DNA of 64,000 bases from Candidatus Saccharimonadota bacterium (GTDB lineage: Bacteria > Patescibacteriota > Saccharimonadia > Saccharimonadales > Saccharimonadaceae): assembly GCA_905372835.1 (NCBI GenBank), contig CAJPQK010000001.1, positions 372,001-436,000 of the forward strand, given 5' to 3'. The translations under genes were made by a program, and so were the position numbers. A model generated the notes under the pieces. That model made no database searches and was not told where the DNA came from. It saw nothing but the letters and a program-made list of their open reading frames with translations. This document shows, one piece after another, positions 24,678 to 33,535 of the stretch. Numbering within the stretch: position 1 is the stretch's first letter; each line of letters begins with the position of its first letter.

Positions 24678-25717
24678 TCGTGGTACAGGTAGTGCTGCAA
24701 TGTGTTAGGCAAATTAGGAGCGAGCATGTGATAGGCCTCATCGGTCAAGGCAATTGACAGTCGGCCGCGCGGCTGACGCTTGGACAATTTCGTCATGCCA
24801 AAGAGTGCTGGACTTATTTGTCCACCAGGGAGATTGTCGAGTCGGCCAAAACCGGCGGTCAGTCGAACCGTATATTCATCCTGCGCTTGAGCGAGATCAA
24901 CGAGTTCGCTAAGCAGTGGAACGAGCGTATTATTGCCAAAAGCAGTTCGCTGCTCACGTGAGAAACGTGCGCTGCTCTGCGGTAGTGGCACTGCAAGGTT
25001 CTGTCCGTCGCCCGTCCAGTCGATCAGCTCGCCGCCATAATGTTGTACGGCAGTGATTGCTTGGCTACCAAACCGAACGAGAAATGAGCGCAGTCCTCCA
25101 TCATCGCGTGTCATCTCCCTGGTTGAATGCGACACATCCCACGTGGCGAGGATTGCGTTCGGTGTGGTAGGTGATTTGAGGGCTAGCATGTCGGCGACTG
25201 AATGAGTGGGGTATAATGCTCTCGCCAATGCTTGCAGCGCCGTAATGTCAACGCTGAGTGCAGTTTTGGATCTGTCGTATTGCCATAATGTTTCTAATTC
25301 GCCCAACTGACGTTTTGTCGGCGTACGGTCTTTGGTGAAAGCAGCTTGCAGAACGGCGTGTTGGTCGGGCAGTGGCAAGTTGAGGACGCGATGATCAGGA
25401 TTCATTGCACTCTCAGTTAGAGTAATGTCGTCTTGATTGCCTTCAATGACACGTCCAGCGACTGACGACCCATCAACGCGGTGCCCTGTGATATGTGTTT
25501 TCTGAAAATCAAATCGACCGTCAGCCGGAGCCTGCGGTGAGCACGCAGTAGCGATTGCCCCAATCGAATCAGGATTGCATTCATCATACACAAAGACAGT
25601 CGCTGCGTCTGGCTGAATCTCAGTCATGTGTACACGTTGTAGAAAATTACCCACAGTTTGTGTGAGTCCTTGCTGATGGGCGCGAGCCAAAGTTTCGCAA
25701 GAAGGTCTCTGATGCAT
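24674..25717 (-). CDS. GAF-like plus class III nucleotide cyclase-like protein
   Basis: 347 residues. Residues ~25-150 look like a GAF sensor (ATVFVYDE, GSSVAGRVIEG, LNLPLPDQHAVL). Residues ~185-332 resemble the class III cyclase catalytic domain: ATWDVSHSTR supplies metal Asp194, and GGELIDWTGDGQNLAV supplies Asp237 in GDG. The residue four before Asp237, Lys in adenylate cyclases and Glu in guanylate cyclases, is Asp233. The transition-state Asn/Arg pair is not obvious (FGMTKLSKR aligns roughly), so activity or product is uncertain. TATAAT lies 7 bases before the ATG: leaderless. The domain call rests on motifs only. Confidence 0.65.
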   Translation of the reverse strand: MHQRPSCETLARAHQQGLTQTVGNFLQRVHMTEIQPDAATVFVYDECNPDSIGAIATACSPQAPADGRFDFQKTHITGHRVDGSSVAGRVIEGNQDDITLTESAMNPDHRVLNLPLPDQHAVLQAAFTKDRTPTKRQLGELETLWQYDRSKTALSVDITALQALARALYPTHSVADMLALKSPTTPNAILATWDVSHSTREMTRDDGGLRSFLVRFGSQAITAVQHYGGELIDWTGDGQNLAVPLPQSSARFSREQRTAFGNNTLVPLLSELVDLAQAQDEYTVRLTAGFGRLDNLPGGQISPALFGMTKLSKRQPRGRLSIALTDEAYHMLAPNLPNTLQHYLYHD

Positions 25718-25724
25718 TTTACAT

Positions 25725-25730
25725 ATTATA
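25725..25730 (-). promoter_or_regulatory. -10 box of leaderless cyclase-like gene
   Basis: TATAAT on the minus strand, 7 bases before ATG 25717. The divergent ASCH gene has its own -10 box about 30 bases away. Confidence 0.7.
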
Positions 25731-25758
25731 TCATATATTTATGAATATGGAAATGATG

Positions 25759-25764
25759 TAGAAT
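25759..25764 (+). promoter_or_regulatory. -10 box of leaderless ASCH gene
   Basis: TAGAAT, 7 bases before ATG 25772. Confidence 0.6.
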
Positions 25765-25771
25765 AAATAAC

Positions 25772-26113
25772 ATGACTACACACCATCTCAAGCTACACCA
25801 TGAGCCGTTTACTGTCATCGTCTCCGGCCGTAAGACCATTGAGTCGCGGCTATATGACGAGAAGCGTCAAAAAATTCAGCTTGGCGACCGCATCATATTT
25901 ACTAATAGCGACGATTTGAACCAAACCGCCACTGTAACAGTAATCGGTCTATTGCGCTACGCGACGTTTCATAATCTGTTTTTGCACAATGATCCGCAGA
26001 AATTTGGCGGCGAGAGTGTTGAGTGGCTGGAAAATCAGATTAACGAGTTTTATTCAGTCGAAGATCAGGAGCTATACGGAGTTTTAGGGATTGAATTTGA
26101 ATATGAAGGCTAG
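25772..26113 (+). CDS. ASCH-domain protein
   Basis: 113 residues. Fits the ASCH fold (PUA-like) by FTVIVSGRKTIESRLYD (G-K-T-x-E-x-R signature) and KIQLGDRIIFTN. ASCH domains bind RNA or nucleotides, and some are ribonucleases or N4-acetylcytidine amidohydrolases. The two acidic residues and Lys expected in the active site (GRKTIESR) are present, so catalysis is possible. Its 3' end overlaps the start of the AlkD-like gene by 11 bases, suggesting joint translation. Confidence 0.8.
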   Translation: MTTHHLKLHHEPFTVIVSGRKTIESRLYDEKRQKIQLGDRIIFTNSDDLNQTATVTVIGLLRYATFHNLFLHNDPQKFGGESVEWLENQINEFYSVEDQELYGVLGIEFEYEG

Positions 26114-26825
26114 TAGTGATATGTATGATGACATCGTGATGAAACTGGCAAAACTCGCTGAAGGTAATGAGGCGTACACTGAGTTTAATAAGCGCATCGT
26201 CAACACCAAGATGCCAGTCATTGGCGTGCGCGTGCCAGATTTGCGGCGATTGGCACGGGAATTGGCGTCTGATGTGAGTGCGGCGGAAATCAGTGCATTG
26301 CTGAAAGAGAAGAATGAGTCATTTGACTACGTGCTGCTATGTGGGCTATTGATTACACATGCTCGGCTTGATGATCAGGCGGCGATTGACTTGACTAGGC
26401 GATATTTACCCTGCGTTGATTCGTGGGCGCACATTGACGTGTTCATCGAGAAAAAGCGGCGGTTTGCTGGTGAGCTGTGGTGGGATTTTGCACTGGAATG
26501 TTTGCAGAGTGAGGCTGAATTTACAGTACGCTACGGTGTGGTTTCTTTGATGACTAATTTTCTGGATGAGGCGCATATCAATCAGGTTTTTGCAGCACTA
26601 CGCGACATCACGCACGATGGTTACTATGTCAAAATGGCGTTGGCTTGGCTATACGCCACGGCGGCGGTAAACTTTTTTGAGCTGACGCTGGCTGAACTAG
26701 AAAACGGACATGTTGATGCCTGGACGCGCAACAAAGCCTATCAAAAAATGCGCGAATCACGGCGATTCACGCCCAAACAGCAGGATGTCATTGCTAAATA
26801 TAAAGCTAAAGAATATTGCCAATAA
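26103..26825 (+). CDS. DNA alkylation repair (AlkD-like) protein
   Basis: 240 residues of HEAT-like helical repeats. The family is recognised by GVRVPDLRRLARELA near the start, SFDYVLLCGLLI, VDSWAHIDVF (conserved Trp-Asp/His region), FTVRYGVVSLMTNF and VKMALAWLYATAAV. AlkD excises N3- and N7-alkylpurines by gripping the DNA backbone. Some CPR AlkD-like proteins lack the catalytic Asp and may only bind DNA, so activity is uncertain. In-frame TTG codons at 26091 and 26097 precede ATG 26103; the ATG is chosen. Confidence 0.85.
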   Translation: MKASSDMYDDIVMKLAKLAEGNEAYTEFNKRIVNTKMPVIGVRVPDLRRLARELASDVSAAEISALLKEKNESFDYVLLCGLLITHARLDDQAAIDLTRRYLPCVDSWAHIDVFIEKKRRFAGELWWDFALECLQSEAEFTVRYGVVSLMTNFLDEAHINQVFAALRDITHDGYYVKMALAWLYATAAVNFFELTLAELENGHVDAWTRNKAYQKMRESRRFTPKQQDVIAKYKAKEYCQ

Positions 26826-26878
26826 TTACCGACCTGCGGCTTGGCTCTACAAAAGTCGAATAGTTACAGATAAGATGA

Positions 26879-26884
26879 TATACT
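26879..26884 (+). promoter_or_regulatory. -10 box of pheT promoter
   Basis: TATACT with 10 bases to ATG 26895, so the mRNA would have only a ~3-base leader. No SD is present. Confidence 0.55.
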
Positions 26885-26894
26885 AGTAACTAGT

Positions 26895-29408
26895 ATGAAA
26901 GTCAGCCTAAACCTTATCAAACAATTGATTAATTTTGAATTACCTCCCGTAGATGAGTTGGTGGCGCGGGTCAATCAGCAACTCGGCGGCGTCGAAGAAG
27001 TGATCGACCTCAGCGCTAAATATGGCGGCGCGCGAATTGTCCGGGTAGTTGAATGTGTCAAGCATCCTGATGCTGATCGGCTGAGTGTGGCCAAGATTGA
27101 CGATGGCGGCGTGGTCGCGGATGTGCCGCGTGATGAGAACGGGCTGGTGCAAGTGGTCTGCGGCGCGCCGAATGTGCATGCGGACATGTGGGCGATTTGG
27201 TTGCCGCCAAAAAGCACGGTGCCGGCAAGTTTCGATGACGATGAGCCATTTGTGCTGGATGCGCGGCCACTGCGCGGCGTGCTCAGTCAAGGTATGTTGG
27301 CGGCGGCGGATGAGCTGGATATCGGCACGGATCACGAGGGAATTGTTGAGATTCGTGAACAGGACGTGCCGGCGGGTGTTGAGCTCACGGCGGGTGCGAG
27401 TTTCGCGGAAACGTTTGGCTTGGATGATTACGTATTGGACATTGAAAATAAGATGTTTACGCACCGGCCGGATTGCTTTGGCCAGCTCGGCGTGGCGCGC
27501 GAGATTGCCGGGATTTTTCATCAGCAGTTTACTAGCCCCGAGTGGTACAAATCGGAGCAGCAATTTTCTGGCGCTGAGGGTCTGGAGCTAACAGTAACGA
27601 ACGAAGCACCTGAACTAGTGCCGCGATTCATGGCAGTAGCCTTTCGTGATGTTACCATGCAGCCAAGTCCGTTGTGGCTGCAATGCCAGTTGGTGGCGAT
27701 GGGCGGCAAGCCGATTAATAACATTGTCGACGCCACGAATTACATGATGCTACTGACGGCGCAGCCAACGCACGCCTATGATTATGACAAATTGCGTGGG
27801 CATAAGCTTGAGACACGAATGGCTCGTAATGGCGAGAAAGTCAGTCTGCTTAATGGCAAAGAATATGAGCTGACGACGGACGACATCGTCATTGCTGATG
27901 GCGAGGGCGTGATTGGTCTGGCGGGAATTATGGGCGGTGTCGACACTGAGGTATCAAATGACACTAAGAATATTGTCCTAGAATGTGCTAATTTTGATAT
28001 GTATGCGCTGCGCCGCACGGCCATGCGCCACGGTATTTTCACTGACGCGCTGACGCGGTTTAATAAGGGCCAGTCGCCGCTACAAAATGCTGCCGTGTTG
28101 AAACAGCTAATGGGTATGGTTGGCGGGGTGCAGGCCAGTGAAGTGTTTGATCTAAAACAATTTGATGACTGGCTTGATAATTATTTTGGTGGAAAATACA
28201 CACCAGCAAACATTGATATTGATAGTAAGTTTATCAACGAAAGACTAGGCTTGGGCTTATCTGGCGATGATATTTGCGACTTGTTGAATAGCGTAGAAAT
28301 AAAGAGTCATGGTCCGGAAGAAGAATTGGATTATATTTGCATTCAATCGCCGTTCTGGCGTACCGATCTTGAGCTACCTGAGGACATCGTCGAAGAAGTT
28401 GGGCGGCTGTACGGCTTTGATAAACTACCGCGTCAACTACCACGTCGCAGTATCAAATCAACACCGAAAAACCCGCGTCGTGAGCTAAAAAACGCCGTTC
28501 GCCAAAGTCTGTCGCGTGCTGGCGCTAATGAAGTCTTGACCTACAGTTTTGTCCACGAGCGTGTCCTGAAAAACGCCGAACAGGACGTTGCTCAGGCATA
28601 TAAATTATCAAACGCTCTCAGTCCTGACTTGCAATATTACCGCTTGACGGTGCTACCGAGTTTGCTCGACAAGGTCCACGCCAACATCAAGGCTGGTCAT
28701 GATGAATTTGCCTTGTTTGAAATGGGTAAGGGTCATATCAAAATGCATGGTTTGGGTGAAGATGGTCTGCCAGAAGCCAGCCAGTTCACTGACATCGTCT
28801 ATGCTGCCAAGAAGCCGGGAGCGGGTGCACCATTTTACACGATTCGTCGCTTGGTTGAGCAGCTGGCACGTGATCTTGGTGCCGAGTTAGTATTTAAGCC
28901 GATTGAACAAGAACTTGCGTTTCCAGTCGCGACACCATTTGACCAATCGCGCAGTGCATTAGTCGAGACAACCAACGGAACGTTCATCGGTATAGTTGGC
29001 GAATTGAAACAATCAGTTATCAAGAACTTCAAACTGCCGACGTACGTGGCAGCGGCGAGCTTGGATACGGCTGGCTTGGAGGCTGTCTACGCCAAGCGTG
29101 CCAGTCACTACCAGCCGCTCAGTCGCTATCCATCAACCAGTCGCGATATTTCTCTCAAACTGCCAGCTCATGTTGATTATGCGTCCGTCGCCCAAAGCAT
29201 TGACCGTGTCCTTGAAACGATGGAGATTGATGTGGCCTTTCATGTGGTGTCCATCTATCAGCCGCCAAACGGCACATCAACGAAGACACTAACTTTCCAC
29301 TTAGTCTTTACGAGCCACCAACGCACCTTGGTTGATTCTGACATTACACCAATCATTGAATCAATCCAGCAGGTCATGCAACAAACTTACGGCGCGGAGC
29401 TTGTCTGA
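26895..29408 (+). CDS. pheT: Phenylalanyl-tRNA synthetase beta subunit
   Basis: 837 residues, full length. It begins MKVSLNLIKQLINF, followed by an OB-fold tRNA-binding domain (KHPDADRLSVAKID), the B3/B4 editing domain (~210-410, with YDYDKL and LNGKEYEL), the B5 helix-turn-helix domain (LPEDIVEEVGRLYGFDKLP) and a C-terminal ferredoxin-fold anticodon domain (YQPLSRYPSTSRDISLKL). It pairs with PheS. It heads a tight run with an ABC exporter, FKBP, trxB and ppa; its stop shares a base with the next ATG (TGATG). Confidence 0.97.
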   Translation: MKVSLNLIKQLINFELPPVDELVARVNQQLGGVEEVIDLSAKYGGARIVRVVECVKHPDADRLSVAKIDDGGVVADVPRDENGLVQVVCGAPNVHADMWAIWLPPKSTVPASFDDDEPFVLDARPLRGVLSQGMLAAADELDIGTDHEGIVEIREQDVPAGVELTAGASFAETFGLDDYVLDIENKMFTHRPDCFGQLGVAREIAGIFHQQFTSPEWYKSEQQFSGAEGLELTVTNEAPELVPRFMAVAFRDVTMQPSPLWLQCQLVAMGGKPINNIVDATNYMMLLTAQPTHAYDYDKLRGHKLETRMARNGEKVSLLNGKEYELTTDDIVIADGEGVIGLAGIMGGVDTEVSNDTKNIVLECANFDMYALRRTAMRHGIFTDALTRFNKGQSPLQNAAVLKQLMGMVGGVQASEVFDLKQFDDWLDNYFGGKYTPANIDIDSKFINERLGLGLSGDDICDLLNSVEIKSHGPEEELDYICIQSPFWRTDLELPEDIVEEVGRLYGFDKLPRQLPRRSIKSTPKNPRRELKNAVRQSLSRAGANEVLTYSFVHERVLKNAEQDVAQAYKLSNALSPDLQYYRLTVLPSLLDKVHANIKAGHDEFALFEMGKGHIKMHGLGEDGLPEASQFTDIVYAAKKPGAGAPFYTIRRLVEQLARDLGAELVFKPIEQELAFPVATPFDQSRSALVETTNGTFIGIVGELKQSVIKNFKLPTYVAAASLDTAGLEAVYAKRASHYQPLSRYPSTSRDISLKLPAHVDYASVAQSIDRVLETMEIDVAFHVVSIYQPPNGTSTKTLTFHLVFTSHQRTLVDSDITPIIESIQQVMQQTYGAELV

Positions 29409-31210
29409 TGAAATCGCTGCTCCGCACCCTTGGTTATACGCACAATATGCTGCCGTTTTATGCCAAGATTAGCCTGTGCTCCGTGTTGGTGGCGCTGACT
29501 GGTATCGCCATGCCGTATGTCATATCGCGGGCTACTACTTTGATGGTGGAAGTGGTTGAAGGCAACAACATCGGCGTCGGTCAGGTGTTGTGGTTAGCGG
29601 CTTTGCTGCTGGTGTTTGATGTTGCTAACGTGTTGATTCGTAACTTAGGTGGCTACTGGGGTGACGTCATGTCCACCAAGCTCAAAGCACAGTTGTCGAC
29701 GCATTATTATCACCACTTGCTTAGTCTGCCACAAAGTTATTTTGATGGGGAATTGACAGGCACCATCATCAACCGCCTGAACCGCGCCATCACCGAGATG
29801 AGTAATTTCCTGAATATGTTTGCAAACAATTTCCTGCAGATGCTTCTGACCAGCTGTATCACAATCGGTATCGTGCTGACGTACAGCTTGGACTTGGCGC
29901 TGTTGGTGTTGATATTGTATCCGTTGTTCATCTGGCTGGCGGTATTGACCAGCAAAAAATGGCGTTATTTCCAGTCAAATAAAAATCACGAAGTCGATAT
30001 GGCTAGCGGCCGATTTGCAGAAGTCGTATCGCAAATCAAAGTGGTCAAAAGCTATGTTCGCGAAAGTTTAGAGTACCGACATTTTACCAAACGTTACCGT
30101 AAAACCATCGCCGTGACGCGCAAGCAGTCGCGCTATTGGCACAAAATGGACGTCATTCGTGGGCTGATTTTGAGCATCGTCTTTTTCCTCATCTTTGCGT
30201 ACATTTTTGTTCAGACGACCGAGAAAAAGTTTACGATTGGTGAGATGATTTTGCTCATTACCTTGATCAACAATCTGCGAACGCCGCTCTTTAGTATGAG
30301 TTTCATCGTTGACGGCTTTCAGAAAGCAGTGTCGGGGAGCAAGGACTTCATTGCGGCCATGGAACTCAAACCTGGTATTAAGGACGCGCCCGATGCAGCT
30401 CACCTGAACACAGAAAAGGCGACGATCTCCTTTGACGATGTGTCGTTCCGATATGCCAGTGTGCCAAATCGCCCCGTTCTGCATAACATTTCCTTTACGA
30501 TTCCCGCTGGCGAACGCGTGGCTCTGGTTAGTGAATCTGGTGGCGGTAAAACCACAATTACCAATTTGTTGATGCGGCTGTATGAACGTGATAGTGGCGT
30601 CATCTCAGTCAATGATACTGACATTCGCAACCTGACCCAGCGCAGTTTGCGCGGACACATTGCAACAGTCTTTCAGGACCCGGTGCTTTTCTCTGGTACA
30701 ATTCGTGAAAACATTGCTTATGGTAAGGCAGATGCAACGGACAAGGAGATTTTTGCCGCTGCCAAAGCTGCCAACGCCGATGAGTTTATTCGTCAATTGG
30801 ACTATGGCTACGACACGCAGATTGGTGAGCATGGTCTGAAGCTTTCAGGAGGTCAGAAGCAGCGCATTGCCATTGCACGTGCAGTGTTGAAAGACGCGCC
30901 AATTTTGATATTGGACGAGGCAACCAGCAATTTGGACAATAAGAATGAACATTTAGTGCAGCAAGCGCTTGACCGGTTGATGAAAGGTCGCACTACACTG
31001 ATCATCGCTCACCGCTTGTCGACCATTGCGGCGGTCGACACCATCATCACTCTGAAAAATGGGCGAGTTGATGAGATTGGGTCGCCAGATGAATTGGCCA
31101 AAACAAATGGTATCTACGCCAAGTTGTTGGAGCTGCAAAAGAATCCTGGTGTAGCGGGCGAGCGGCTGGCTGCGTATGACATTGCCGCCGAGCCAAAAGT
31201 TGATGTATAA
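29408..31210 (+). CDS. ABC exporter, fused membrane and ATPase domains
   Basis: 600 residues. Six membrane helices in the first ~320 residues are followed by an ATPase domain with VSESGGGKTTI (Walker A), LSGGQKQRIAIARAVL (signature), ILILDEATSNLD (Walker B) and IAHRLST (H loop). It is an ABCB/MsbA-type half-transporter that must dimerise. The first Walker A residue, normally Gly, is Ser, a tolerated but uncommon change. Substrate unknown; lipids or peptides are typical. It is translationally coupled to pheT. Confidence 0.92.
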   Translation: MKSLLRTLGYTHNMLPFYAKISLCSVLVALTGIAMPYVISRATTLMVEVVEGNNIGVGQVLWLAALLLVFDVANVLIRNLGGYWGDVMSTKLKAQLSTHYYHHLLSLPQSYFDGELTGTIINRLNRAITEMSNFLNMFANNFLQMLLTSCITIGIVLTYSLDLALLVLILYPLFIWLAVLTSKKWRYFQSNKNHEVDMASGRFAEVVSQIKVVKSYVRESLEYRHFTKRYRKTIAVTRKQSRYWHKMDVIRGLILSIVFFLIFAYIFVQTTEKKFTIGEMILLITLINNLRTPLFSMSFIVDGFQKAVSGSKDFIAAMELKPGIKDAPDAAHLNTEKATISFDDVSFRYASVPNRPVLHNISFTIPAGERVALVSESGGGKTTITNLLMRLYERDSGVISVNDTDIRNLTQRSLRGHIATVFQDPVLFSGTIRENIAYGKADATDKEIFAAAKAANADEFIRQLDYGYDTQIGEHGLKLSGGQKQRIAIARAVLKDAPILILDEATSNLDNKNEHLVQQALDRLMKGRTTLIIAHRLSTIAAVDTIITLKNGRVDEIGSPDELAKTNGIYAKLLELQKNPGVAGERLAAYDIAAEPKVDV

Positions 31211-31235
31211 TAGGATAAACAGAGGAGGATAAGAT

Positions 31236-31913
31236 ATGGCGATAGCAAGATCGCAAAGAATAGGAATTTGGATTATTACAATCACAATGTTAGTGGGTAC
31301 AGTTGGCGGATTTATCGCCATGATAGTGGCTCCGGGCAATGAAGCCAAAGATCAGGCTGAGCTGCAGCGAGCGCAAGAAAGCTATAAAGCAGCAAATACA
31401 GAACGCCAAAAGAAAGTTGACGCGCAGACGGCGGAATTAAACAATAAATATTATGCTAAATTTGCTGAGTTTGGCTCACGGGTCGGTGCGTTTGAAGCTG
31501 GCGATGTCAAAGAACTCGGCAAAGAGGACTTGGTTGAAGGTGACGGTGCAGAAGTCAAAGATGACACCAAATTTGCGGTGTACTACATTGGCTGGAATGC
31601 TAAGGGTGAAGTGTTTGACCAGTCAATTGCTGACGGTAAATTGAAAGCACCATTCGCCATAAACGGTCCAGCGAATACCGCAGTCATCCAGGGTTGGAAA
31701 GAGGGCCTGGTCGGTATGAAGATCGGTGGCGTGCGCGAACTGACGATTCCAGCTGATAAGGCGTACGGTAGTCAAGGTCAGGGTGATAAAATCCCTGCCA
31801 ATGCGCCGCTGAAGTTTGTGATCATGGCTATCGAAAAGCCAGCAGAAATTCCGCAGCCAGAAATGCCAGAAATCATCAAACGATATTATAAATCAAGGGG
31901 GCTCAATGTCTAA
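31236..31913 (+). CDS. Membrane-anchored FKBP-type peptidyl-prolyl isomerase
   Basis: 225 residues. A membrane helix at ~9-33 leads into a helical, probably coiled stretch (EAKDQAELQRAQESYKAAN), then an FKBP domain (~100-205) with VYYIGWNAKGEVFDQS, GWKEGLVGMKIGGVRELTIP, YGSQGQGDKIPANAPLKFVI. It would assist folding of exported proteins outside the membrane. SD GAGGAGGA fits the ATG. The gene overlaps trxB by 8 bases, coupling a folding enzyme with thiol redox control. Confidence 0.92.
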   Translation: MAIARSQRIGIWIITITMLVGTVGGFIAMIVAPGNEAKDQAELQRAQESYKAANTERQKKVDAQTAELNNKYYAKFAEFGSRVGAFEAGDVKELGKEDLVEGDGAEVKDDTKFAVYYIGWNAKGEVFDQSIADGKLKAPFAINGPANTAVIQGWKEGLVGMKIGGVRELTIPADKAYGSQGQGDKIPANAPLKFVIMAIEKPAEIPQPEMPEIIKRYYKSRGLNV

Positions 31914-32838
31914 AGAAGTTATCATCGTTGGCGCTGGTCCAAGCGCGCTAACCGCAGCTATCTATCTGTCGCGCGAGGACGTGCCGACAACACTGTATGA
32001 ACGCGGCGTGGTCGGCGGCATGGCGGCCATTACTGATCAAATCGACAATTACCCAGGCTTTGCTGAGGGTGTGACCGGCATGAAATTGGCGTCCGAGCTG
32101 CAGCAGCAGGCTGAGCGATTTGGCGCGGATATTGAGTACGGTGACGTGACGGAGCTGAAGCAGGTTGACGGTGAGCTGGAATTGACAGTTGACGGTCAGC
32201 CAGTGCGAACTAAAGCCGTGCTGCTGGCGACTGGTTCAAATCATCGCAAACTGGGTGTGCCAGGCGAAGACGAATTGTATGGCCGCGGTGTACATTACTG
32301 CGCGACTTGCGACGGTGCCTTTTATCGCGATAAGAAACTGATCGTCGTTGGCGGCGGCAACTCGGCAGTCCAGGAAGCAATATTTTTGACTCGCTACGCC
32401 AGTCATATTGACCTGTTGGTGCGCAGCGAATTACGTGCCAGTGACGTTCTACAAAAAGAACTGCAAAAATACGTTGACGCAGGCAACATAACCGTCCATC
32501 TCGGTGCGACAACCGATGAAATTATCGTCAAAGACGACAAGTTTTACGGTGTCACATCGACCCAAAACGGTGAGCAAAAAGAATTTACTGCAGACGGTTT
32601 GTTTGTCTTTATCGGCTTAATTCCGAACACGCAGTTCTTGGCTGACTCAGATGTTGAGCTGGACCTCGGCGGGCACATCGTCACTGATGAACACTTGCGT
32701 ACCAATGTCCCTGGTGTCTTTGCCTCGGGCGACGTGCGTTCGGGCGCGACCATGCAAATCGCTTCGGCGGTCGGTGAGGGCGCGGTCGCAGCATTGCAAA
32801 TTCGTGAATATTTACAAGAAAAAGCCAGAGAGGAGTAA
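31906..32838 (+). CDS. trxB: Thioredoxin reductase
   Basis: 310 residues, standard length. FAD motif IIVGAGPSALTAAIYL, redox disulfide CATC (Cys132 and Cys135 in YCATCDGAFYR), NADPH motif VVGGGNSAVQEA, and the C-terminal FAD contact GVFASGDVRSG are all present. It reduces thioredoxin with NADPH. The GPSALTA sequence has Ser where Ala is more usual. It sits between a PPIase and ppa in the pheT run; the thioredoxin-like protein at 62.8 kb could be a client. Confidence 0.94.
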   Translation: MSKEVIIVGAGPSALTAAIYLSREDVPTTLYERGVVGGMAAITDQIDNYPGFAEGVTGMKLASELQQQAERFGADIEYGDVTELKQVDGELELTVDGQPVRTKAVLLATGSNHRKLGVPGEDELYGRGVHYCATCDGAFYRDKKLIVVGGGNSAVQEAIFLTRYASHIDLLVRSELRASDVLQKELQKYVDAGNITVHLGATTDEIIVKDDKFYGVTSTQNGEQKEFTADGLFVFIGLIPNTQFLADSDVELDLGGHIVTDEHLRTNVPGVFASGDVRSGATMQIASAVGEGAVAALQIREYLQEKAREE

Positions 32839-32841
32839 ACC

Positions 32842-33375
32842 ATGGCAGACTTTAACCAAATTTTGACACCGGGTGACGTAGAAAATGGCATCATCAATGT
32901 TGTCGTTGAGATCCCACAGGGCTCAAACCACAAGATTGAATGGAACCGTGAGCTGGCAGTGATGCAGCTGGACCGCGTTGAGCCAGCAATTTTTGCCAAG
33001 CCAACTAACTATGGTTTCATCCCGCAGACCTTGGATGAGGACGGCGACGAATTGGACGCCTTGATCATCACCGACCAGCCGCTGACAACAGGCATTTTCA
33101 TGGAAGCAAAGGTTATCGGTGTGCTGGAGTTTGTTGATGATGATGAAGTTGACGATAAGGTGATCGTGGTGCCAGCTGATGACCGCAACACCGGTGATGC
33201 TATTAACTCATTGGAAGACTTACCGCCACAACTGCTCAAACAAATTGAGCATCATTTCAATCACTACAAAGATATGAAGAAACCAGGCTCGACAGTCGTC
33301 AAGGGCTTTGGTGATATTGAGCGCGCCAAGCAAATCATCCGCGATTCAATCATTCGCTGGAACGAGCAAGCGTAA
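32842..33375 (+). CDS. ppa: Inorganic pyrophosphatase (soluble, family I)
   Basis: 177 residues. Hydrolyses pyrophosphate, pulling tRNA charging and polymerase reactions forward. Family I marks: VVVEIPQGSNHKIEWN, YGFIPQTLDEDGDELDALII (the DxDxxD metal-binding motif), VVPADDRN and HYKDMKKP. It has GAGGAG just before the ATG and starts 3 bases after trxB. It is the last gene of the pheT run and is followed by a long structured element rather than a simple terminator. Confidence 0.96.
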   Translation: MADFNQILTPGDVENGIINVVVEIPQGSNHKIEWNRELAVMQLDRVEPAIFAKPTNYGFIPQTLDEDGDELDALIITDQPLTTGIFMEAKVIGVLEFVDDDEVDDKVIVVPADDRNTGDAINSLEDLPPQLLKQIEHHFNHYKDMKKPGSTVVKGFGDIERAKQIIRDSIIRWNEQA

Positions 33376-33393
33376 GAACATCTAGGCGATAAA

Positions 33394-33507
33394 ACAATAT
33401 CACACCTCACTCAGAGTGCTCTTTACAGGTGACCTACGGTCAGCCTGTGGCGTTCGGCTGACAGGCTTTCGCGCCCGTCACGGCCTCTGAGATGAGGGTG
33501 ATATTGT
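33394..33507. ncRNA. Long structured element between ppa and relA (candidate RNA or complex terminator)
   Basis: Outer 10-bp stem ACAATATCAC 33394-33403 / GTGATATTGT 33498-33507, a 7+7 base internal bubble, TCAGAG 33411-33416 / CTCTGA 33485-33490, then GTGAC 33429-33433 / GTCAC 33477-33481, and an apical hairpin GTCAGCC 33439-33445 / GGCTGAC 33456-33462. The alternative AGCCTGT/ACAGGCT competes with the tip. A long hairpin with a central bubble resembles 6S RNA in outline, but no family sequence signature is seen. It lies 3' of both neighbours. Confidence 0.4.
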
Positions 33508-33535
33508 CTTGTTCTATTTATAAAGCTGCCGTTGA

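Noticed and set aside
24674..26113. Pycsar antiphage system
   Set aside because: Only a cyclase-like protein is present. The neighbour is an ASCH protein with no membrane or TIR effector domain, so the pair does not match.
27085..27591. 168-codon frame within pheT, and similar long frames inside uvrB and dnaE
   Set aside because: They lie in alternate frames of strongly conserved genes and have low-complexity, Arg/Cys-rich translations.
33394..33507. SRP (4.5S) RNA
   Set aside because: The conserved domain IV sequence GGAAGGAAGCAGCC-like is absent, although the hairpin length is similar.
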